From the NCBI RefSeq assembly GCF_905220565.1, contig NC_059404.1:16768472-16832471 (forward strand): a DNA stretch of 64,000 nucleotides, read 5' to 3'. This DNA is from Melitaea cinxia. Its lineage: Eukaryota > Arthropoda > Insecta > Lepidoptera > Nymphalidae. Shown piece by piece: positions 62,880-64,000 of the stretch (the stretch's first letter is position 1; the number at the start of each line of letters is the position of its first letter). The notes beneath the pieces are model-generated. The model worked only from the letters and a program-made list of their open reading frames with translations, had not been told where the DNA came from and did no database searches. A program made the position numbers and the translations under genes.

Positions 62880-63165
62880 ATATTATGTATATAAGCGTAT
62901 ATATTTTTTATGTGTATATGTTTATATGTATTTATGTGTGTATTGTATTTATATATTTTTATGTAATACGTTCTGTAATTTTTAATATAGTTAATATTGT
63001 TTGTAGTATGTGTATATATGTATGCACGTTTGTGTGTATATTTGATTTTCTTCCCGTTTTCTTTTATTTTAAGTCTGTACATCCTTTCCGTTTTTTTTCT
63101 TCACATATTCTAGCTGATTGTCTGGAAGAGATCGCTGTTTAGCGACAAGACCGCCTGATCCTTCG
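62880..63165 (+). repeat. CR1-type LINE 3' UTR, 5'-truncated
   Basis: Matches about 2735-3030 closely (TTTTTATGTAATACGTTCTG, GTTAATATTGTTTGTAGTAT, GTCTGGAAGAGATCGCTGTT), including the TGTATATG microsatellite, so both copies derive from the same subfamily. Confidence 0.8.
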
Positions 63166-63210
63166 TCTATATGGGCCTATGCCCAGTGGTGGGATATTAC
63201 TGGTTCGTAC
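63166..63210 (+). repeat. SINE 3'-end scrap
   Basis: ATGGGCCTATGCCCAGTGGT and GGGATATTACTGG are the SINE end, directly joined to the LINE tail. Confidence 0.6.
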
Positions 63211-63539
63211 GGGCGATGTTTTATGTACAGTGTACGCGGATGCAGGCTCATAATGAGATTTGATTTAATATTAATTTGATACATGTAATATGTGTTGCAA
63301 TGCAATTTTTTTTCTAAACATGAATCAAATAATATATTATATGTGCAAATAATTTTTAAATAGGTGTAAGTAATATAGGTATTGTAAAAAAAGCTAATTT
63401 AAAACATAAAGTATAATGAGCGTTAAGTTAAATGGCTTTTTGGATTGTTCAAGTTATTATCATCACTTTGAAGAAAGTGAATTACTGAGACCTTTGTTTT
63501 TAGTCAAACTTTAGTAATAAATTATATTTATCTTTACAT
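63211..63539. other. SIFaR intron, unassigned
   Basis: Nothing recognised. Confidence 0.45.
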
Positions 63540-63740
63540 AATAATTGTGTTTGCTCATAAACGAAAAAAACCGACTACAATTTATATCGACAAGTAAATA
63601 AATACGTATTTTTTGGGATGTCTCTAAAGTACTTGTCAAATCTTGTTAAAATCACGACACACATAACAAGCAGCTTTCGATTAAAAAAAATATATGAAAG
63701 GTGGTTAATACAGTCGAATTGAGAACCAAATTTTTCTGAA
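63540..63740 (+). repeat. one-module version of the inverted-end repeat
   Basis: ATAATTGTGTTTGCTCATAA, GAAAAAAACCGACTACAATT, a single module, and the 3' side TACAGTCGAATTGAGAACC; the last inverted end has decayed. Confidence 0.6.
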
Positions 63741-63924
63741 ATCATTTAATAAATGTTGTTAGACTTACTTATCAACGCACATTTGAGCAACATCATTGTC
63801 TTGCAAACTAATCACCTCCTTAATATAGCTTATTTATTACGAAATTGTTATTTGACTGACGCAGATATCTAATGAAATTGTTATTTGTTTGCTGCGGATG
63901 ACGTCTGTTTTTTTTATCTTATAA

Positions 63925-64000
63925 CATACACACACGGTCGTCTGTTCCTGAAATAAGCAGCTTAATGCTTGTGTTATAGGTAACAGCCGACTGTTATAAC
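63925..64000 (-). repeat. start of another copy of the second SINE family
   Basis: ACACACGGTCGTCTGTTCCT and GTTATAGGTAACAGCCGACT; runs off the window. Confidence 0.6.

Overview
This window is nuclear DNA of an insect, almost certainly a moth or butterfly (Lepidoptera). It contains intron-bearing animal genes with GT-AG introns, AT-rich intergenic DNA, tRNA-derived SINEs of a type familiar from lepidopteran genomes, and many non-LTR retrotransposons. No bacterial operon, CRISPR array or viral genome is visible.

Host genes. (1) A complete seven-exon gene for the pyruvate dehydrogenase E1 beta subunit lies on the minus strand from 34688 (ATG) to 16467 (stop). The spliced frame is 1080 nt (359 codons plus stop), with consensus splice sites and consistent phases throughout. 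Its introns are packed with mobile elements. (2) The first coding exon of a SIFamide-receptor-type neuropeptide GPCR lies on the plus strand (61694-62210); the gene runs off the right edge. (3) A short possible first coding exon of an unidentified gene is divergent from it (61419-61333, minus). (4) The first 35 bases may be the end of a plus-strand exon followed by a splice donor.

Layout. 0-3.3 kb: SINE, a MITE with long inverted repeats, and the tail of a CR1/Jockey-type LINE. 3.3-6.0 kb: an apparently complete pogo-type DNA transposon (TA duplication, 25-bp TIRs, intact 634-aa transposase with a C-terminal PHD-like finger) inside a SINE. 6.0-14.2 kb: MITEs, SINEs and short repeats. 14.3-16.5 kb: a 52-unit minisatellite of 42/43 bp that begins in the last codons of the E1-beta gene. 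16.5-23.2 kb (intron 6): R1-like remnants and a broken LINE interrupted by a truncated RTE. 23.2-34.7 kb: remaining E1-beta exons, with a nearly intact three-domain (endonuclease/RT/RNase H) LINE in intron 3. 34.7-61.3 kb: no recognisable host gene; it holds a full-length RTE element (41581-44795) with an open 986-codon frame, its short deletion derivatives, SINEs, a two-module inverted-end repeat, and a 313-bp tandem repeat with a tRNA-like sequence inside a hairpin (58.9-60.1 kb). 61.3-64 kb: divergent promoter region, SIFamide-receptor exon and intronic repeats.

The most notable observations are the minisatellite seeded by the gene's own stop-codon region, the tRNA-like hairpin repeat, and the RTE family whose short derivatives keep a tiny in-frame fusion of the first and last codons of the parental protein. 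All family names rest on motif recognition by eye; no database search was run.
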